64,000 bases of DNA from Uliginosibacterium flavum (GTDB taxonomy: Bacteria > Pseudomonadota > Gammaproteobacteria > Burkholderiales > Rhodocyclaceae), in the NCBI RefSeq assembly GCF_040566545.1, contig NZ_JBEWZI010000021.1, positions 5,601-69,600 of the forward strand. Reading direction: 5' to 3'. The notes under the pieces are model-generated. The model was not told the DNA's origin. It made no database searches and was given only the letters and a program-made list of their open reading frames with translations. Shown piece after piece: positions 60,530 to 64,000 of this stretch; within the stretch, counting starts at the first letter, position 1; each line of letters starts with the position of its first letter. The position numbers and the translations under genes were made by a program.

Positions 60530-60535
60530 GGCTCT
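60530..60535 (+). promoter_or_regulatory. Possible alaS -10 box
   Basis: TAGAAT lies 27 bases before the alaS start with no clear -35. It is a common Betaproteobacterial -10 form and a weak call. Confidence 0.3.
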
Positions 60536-60562
60536 GATTCCTAACGACTTTTTGCCTACGCC

Positions 60563-63220
60563 ATGGCCATGAACGCCGCTGAAATCCGCTCGACCTTCCT
60601 CAAATACTTCGAATCCAAGGGCCACCAGATCGTGGCTTCCAGCCCGGTCGTGCCGGGCGACGATCCGACCCTGCTGTTTACCAACGCCGGGATGAACCAG
60701 TTCAAGGACGTCTTCCTCGGCTTCGACAAGCGCCCCTACACGCGGGCGACCACGGCGCAGAAGTGCATCCGCGCCGGCGGCAAGCACAACGATCTGGAGA
60801 ACGTCGGCTACACCGCACGTCACCACACCTTCTTCGAAATGCTGGGTAACTTCAGCTTCGGCGATTACTTCAAGCAGGACGCGATCAAGTACGCCTGGGA
60901 GTTGCTGACCGAAGTCTTCAAGCTGCCCAAGGACAAGCTGTGGGCCACCGTGTATGCGGAAGACGACGAAGCCTACGAAATCTGGACCAAGGAAATCGGC
61001 CTGCCGCCGGAGCGCGTCGTGCGCATCGGCGACAACAAGGGTGCGCGTTATGCCAGCGACAATTTCTGGATGATGGGCGATACGGGACCTTGCGGCCCCT
61101 GCAGTGAGATCTTCTACGACTTCGGCCCGAGCATTGCCGGCGGCCCCCCGGGCAGCCCGGATGAAGACGGCGACCGTTACACCGAAGTGTGGAACAACGT
61201 TTTCATGCAGTACAACCGCCGCATCGACGAGAACGGCAACTACGTGATGGACCTGCTGCCCAAGCCCAGCGTCGATACCGGCATGGGTCTGGAGCGCCTC
61301 ACGCGCGTGCTGCAGAACGTCGGCACCAACTACGAGATCGATCTGTTCGTCACCCTGCTGGCCGCCACGCAAGACGTGCTCAAGGCCGCCGGTGCGACCG
61401 AGATCGATCCGGCATCGCCCTCGCTGAAAGTCATCGCCGATCACATCCGCGCCTGTGCCTTCACCGTCGCCGATGGCGTGATCCCGAGCAACGAAGGCCG
61501 TGGCTATGTGCTGCGTCGCATCGCCCGCCGCGCCATCCGTCACGGCTACAAGCTCGGTGCGCGCACGCCCTTTTTCTACAAGCTGGTCGATGTGCTCGCC
61601 GCCGAGATGGGCGGCGCCTATCCAGAGCTGGTGAGCCAGCAGCGTCGCGTCACCGAAGTGCTCAAGCACGAGGAAGAACGTTTCTTCCTGACGATTGCCA
61701 ATGGCATGGAAATCCTCGAAGCCGCGCTGGCCGTGATGCAGCAGAGCGGCTCACTGGTGCTCGATGGCGATCTGGCCTTCAAGCTGCACGACACCTACGG
61801 TTTCCCGCTGGATCTGACCGCCGACGTGCTGCGCGAGCGCGGCATGAGTGTCGACGAAGCTGGCTTTAACGCCGCCATGGGTCGCCAGCGTGAACAGGCG
61901 CGCGCGGCTGGCAAGTTCAAGATGGCGCAGGGCCTGGTGTATAGCGGCGCGGCCACCACCTTCCACGGCTATGACAAGCTGATGGTCGAGGACGCCAAGG
62001 TCACCGGTCTCTACGTCGATGGCAGCCCGGTCGACACCGTGCGTCCTGGCGATGACGCTGTGCTGGTGCTGGACAACACGCCTTTCTACGCCGAATCCGG
62101 CGGTCAGTGCGGCGATGCTGGCGCGATGCAGAACGCTACCGCGCGCTTCGTGGTGGAAGACACGATCAAGATTCAGGCCGACGTGTTCGGTCATCATGGC
62201 CGCGTCATGGAAGGCGAGATCCGCATCGGCGACACCATCGATGCGCGCGTCGATGGCCTGCGCCGCGCAGCGGTGGTGCGCAATCACTCTGCCACTCACC
62301 TGATGCACAAGGCTTTGCGCGAAGTGCTCGGCGCCCACGTGCAGCAGAAGGGCTCGCAGGTTGATGCCAGCAAGACCCGTTTCGACTTCGCCCAGAATTC
62401 CCCTGTGACGGATGCCGAGCTGCTCAAGGTCGAGCAGATCGTCAATCGCGAAATCCTCCAGAACGCCGCCGCACAGGCACGCGAGATGGCGATTGAAGAC
62501 GCGCAGAAGACCGGCGCGATGATGCTCTTCGGCGAGAAATACGGCGAAACCGTGCGCGTGGTCGACATCGGCTCCAGCCGCGAGTTGTGCGGCGGCACCC
62601 ACGTCAGCCGCAGCGGTGATATTGGCTTCTTCAAGATCGTCGCCGAAAGCGGCGTGGCCGCTGGTGTGCGTCGTGTCGAAGCAGTGACCGGCGAAAACGC
62701 CATGAATTACGTCTTGCAGCGCGATGCGCAATTGGGCGAACTGGCCAGCACCCTGAAAGTGCCGAGCAGCGAATTGGGCCACAAGCTCAGCAGCGTGCTC
62801 GACGGCGTGCGCGCCCTGGAAAAGGAAGTCGCCGCGCTCAAGAGCAAGCTCGCCAGCAATCAGGGCGATGCGCTGCTGGACCAGGCGGTTGAGGTGAATG
62901 GCGTCAAGGTGCTTGCCGCCACGCTCGAAGGCGCCGATGTAGCCGCGCTGCGCGAAGCGGTCGACAAGTTGCGCGACAAACTCGGCACCGCTGCCGTGGT
63001 GCTGGCCTCGGTCGCCGATGGCAAAGTCACACTGATCGCCGGCGTCACCGCCAACCTGACCAGCAAGGTCAAGGCGGGCGAACTGGTCAACATGGTCGCC
63101 CAGCAAGTCGGCGGCAAGGGCGGCGGCCGCCCGGATATGGCCCAGGCCGGCGGTACCGATCCGGCAAACCTGCCGGGCGCGCTGGCCGGTGTGGCGATCT
63201 GGGTGGCGGGCAAGCTGTGA
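60563..63220 (+). CDS. alaS: Alanyl-tRNA synthetase
   Basis: An 885-residue class II synthetase with an editing domain. Motif 1 region is DPTLLFTNAGMNQFKDVFLG, motif 2/3 include RHHTFFEMLGNFSFGDYFK and GYVLRRIARRAIRHG. The editing site has HSATHLMHKAL and the zinc-ligand CGGTHVSR. The C-terminal C-Ala domain ends GGRPDMAQAGG...AGVAIWVAGKL. The ATG at 60563 gives MAMNAAEIRSTFL, the expected start. The TGA overlaps the GTG of the next gene. Confidence 0.97.
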   Translation: MAMNAAEIRSTFLKYFESKGHQIVASSPVVPGDDPTLLFTNAGMNQFKDVFLGFDKRPYTRATTAQKCIRAGGKHNDLENVGYTARHHTFFEMLGNFSFGDYFKQDAIKYAWELLTEVFKLPKDKLWATVYAEDDEAYEIWTKEIGLPPERVVRIGDNKGARYASDNFWMMGDTGPCGPCSEIFYDFGPSIAGGPPGSPDEDGDRYTEVWNNVFMQYNRRIDENGNYVMDLLPKPSVDTGMGLERLTRVLQNVGTNYEIDLFVTLLAATQDVLKAAGATEIDPASPSLKVIADHIRACAFTVADGVIPSNEGRGYVLRRIARRAIRHGYKLGARTPFFYKLVDVLAAEMGGAYPELVSQQRRVTEVLKHEEERFFLTIANGMEILEAALAVMQQSGSLVLDGDLAFKLHDTYGFPLDLTADVLRERGMSVDEAGFNAAMGRQREQARAAGKFKMAQGLVYSGAATTFHGYDKLMVEDAKVTGLYVDGSPVDTVRPGDDAVLVLDNTPFYAESGGQCGDAGAMQNATARFVVEDTIKIQADVFGHHGRVMEGEIRIGDTIDARVDGLRRAAVVRNHSATHLMHKALREVLGAHVQQKGSQVDASKTRFDFAQNSPVTDAELLKVEQIVNREILQNAAAQAREMAIEDAQKTGAMMLFGEKYGETVRVVDIGSSRELCGGTHVSRSGDIGFFKIVAESGVAAGVRRVEAVTGENAMNYVLQRDAQLGELASTLKVPSSELGHKLSSVLDGVRALEKEVAALKSKLASNQGDALLDQAVEVNGVKVLAATLEGADVAALREAVDKLRDKLGTAAVVLASVADGKVTLIAGVTANLTSKVKAGELVNMVAQQVGGKGGGRPDMAQAGGTDPANLPGALAGVAIWVAGKL

Positions 63221-63543
63221 GCCTGCATCGCGCCCTGATGATGCTTCTGTGCTGCGGCCTCAGCGCCGTCGCGCAGGCGCAAAGCCAGTCCGCCCCGGAA
63301 CTCGACCGCACGCCGGTCGAAGCCACCACCGCCAGCGGCGACAAGGTGCGCCTGTTTCCGAACGGGCGCTGGGAATTCGTCGACGCGAAGAAGGCCGAAG
63401 TCGCCAAGAAGGCGGCCGAGGCTTACCCCGAGAACAAAACCCGCCCGGTCGACGCACAGGGCGGCCTGTTCGGCGTGGGCCGTACGATCATGCCGGGGGA
63501 CAAGGATTACAACCGGGGTTCGCTGAGTCCGAAGGCGCGATAG
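63217..63543 (+). CDS. Small exported protein, unknown family
   Basis: A 108-residue protein with a signal peptide (about 1-22, LSAVAQAQS). A short motif DKVRLFPNGRWEFVDAKKA resembles a beta-hairpin cell-envelope pattern seen in small Proteobacterial proteins. The rest is charged and low in complexity. Start is GTG at 63217, overlapping the alaS stop (GTGA), so it is co-translated with alaS. No function is recognised. The alaS coupling may be positional only. Confidence 0.68.
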   Translation: MSLHRALMMLLCCGLSAVAQAQSQSAPELDRTPVEATTASGDKVRLFPNGRWEFVDAKKAEVAKKAAEAYPENKTRPVDAQGGLFGVGRTIMPGDKDYNRGSLSPKAR

Positions 63544-63548
63544 CACGC

Positions 63549-63860
63549 ATGAAATCTTTGCTACCACTGAACGCGCTTTTCTCCTTGATGCTGTTTGGCA
63601 GCGCTTCAAGTTCGTTTGCGCACGATGACGCAGGTGGGCGTGAAAAAGAGTTCAGCTACGGCTATCGCGCCGGCTATATTGCCGCCGTTCGTGAGGTGGG
63701 CGAAGGGACTGCCATGTGTACAAGAAGTGTTTCTTTGCTCGAAGTTATCCAGGTTATTGGTGCGCACAGCAAGTCAAAAGGGATTACTCCGGAAAGCGCT
63801 CTTACAGCCAAACACATCACAGAGGCTTTGGCTGCAAAGTACCCTTGCCCGAAAAGATGA
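63549..63860 (+). CDS. Small exported protein, Rap1a/Tai-like
   Basis: A 103-residue protein with a signal peptide (about 1-24, SASSSFA). The mature part has FSYGYRAGYIAAVREVGEG, one mid-protein Cys, a helical stretch of the C...LLEVIQVIGAH type and a C-terminal KYPCPKR. This resembles the Rap1a/Tai immunity-protein fold (GYIxG..C..yL...FPC), which protects against type VI amidase effectors. No effector gene is nearby and the central Cys spacing is not classical, so immunity function is doubtful. Its G+C is lower than alaS. ATG at 63549 is six bases after the previous stop. Confidence 0.6.
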   Translation: MKSLLPLNALFSLMLFGSASSSFAHDDAGGREKEFSYGYRAGYIAAVREVGEGTAMCTRSVSLLEVIQVIGAHSKSKGITPESALTAKHITEALAAKYPCPKR

Positions 63861-64000
63861 TTTTCGATTCAAGCGGGAGAGATGTTTTGCGGTAAACCAA
63901 GCTTAAGGTCTCGTCGCAGCCGGGTAGGGTAATGACATGGACGCCCCTACCTGCAACGGCATCGAAGTGCCAAAGTGGAGTTGTCGAAAAACCACTGAGC
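63861..64000. other. Right-edge region without clear gene
   Basis: A frame opens at ATG 63937 (MDAPTCNGIEVPKW) and runs to the window edge, but it is only about 21 codons. It could be the start of a gene continuing outside; no family is visible. Confidence 0.2.

Overview
The window reads as a GC-rich chromosome segment (low sixties percent G+C by eye) from a Betaproteobacterium. The main evidence is the order of conserved blocks: rsmI/yraN/diaA/dolP, then rpsU-yqeY-dnaG-rpoD followed by a CAU tRNA, tsaD/plsY/folB, clpS-clpA, and a HemP-type heme locus with its own exbBD-tonB. I cannot fix the family; a Rhodocyclales- or Neisseriales-like organism is plausible. No plasmid, prophage, CRISPR array or intact insertion sequence is visible.

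Layout. 1-5468: a membrane-lipid cluster (DUF1365, Cfa, CHI-like protein, MFS transporter, DUF3833 lipoprotein, SDR, NTF2-like protein). 5565-7122: a response regulator and a histidine kinase with a degenerate ATP site. 7123-12146: argC-diaA-dolP, a lone kduD-type dehydrogenase, a HIRAN protein coupled to yraN, and rsmI. 12208-17004: tRNA(CAU) and the rpsU-yqeY-dnaG-rpoD macromolecular synthesis block, all on the minus strand. 17119-26629: housekeeping genes (tsaD, plsY, folB, clpA, clpS, a cold shock gene, rluE, DUF192, rhlE, rlmM). 26725-30654: an orphan ParA-like ATPase divergent from an HD-GYP/EAL pair. 30640-34075: a small lipoprotein, ugpB-ugpQ without permeases, and a DMT exporter.

34310-60156 is an iron and heme acquisition island. 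It holds a split Fe(III) ABC transporter (fbpA, fbpB, fbpC), a catecholate-type TonB receptor, and a heme receptor operon with a CobN-like periplasmic chelatase (HmuS-like), an ExbB-like channel and a DUF2149 protein. A second operon follows (unknown 97-aa protein, HemP, a ribosomal protein S4 paralogue, DUF2325, ferritin-like), then metE/metR, then exbD-exbB-tonB. At least six Fur-box-like palindromes are seen upstream of these units. The two heme operons also share an unusual 5' leader: a Fur-boxed promoter, a terminator-like hairpin with a T-tract, and a conserved block with two GCCAGCG repeats at the same spacing.

Iron genes work together as follows (inference). Outer-membrane receptors are energised by TonB-ExbBD. 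FbpABC imports ferric iron. The HmuS-like protein may strip iron from heme in the periplasm, possibly driven by its own ExbB-like/DUF2149 pair. Intergenic DNA in this half is rich in REP-like hairpins, heptanucleotide tandem arrays, a REP-associated transposase (RAYT) remnant and a duplicated MITE-like element. 60563-63860 holds alaS and two small exported proteins.
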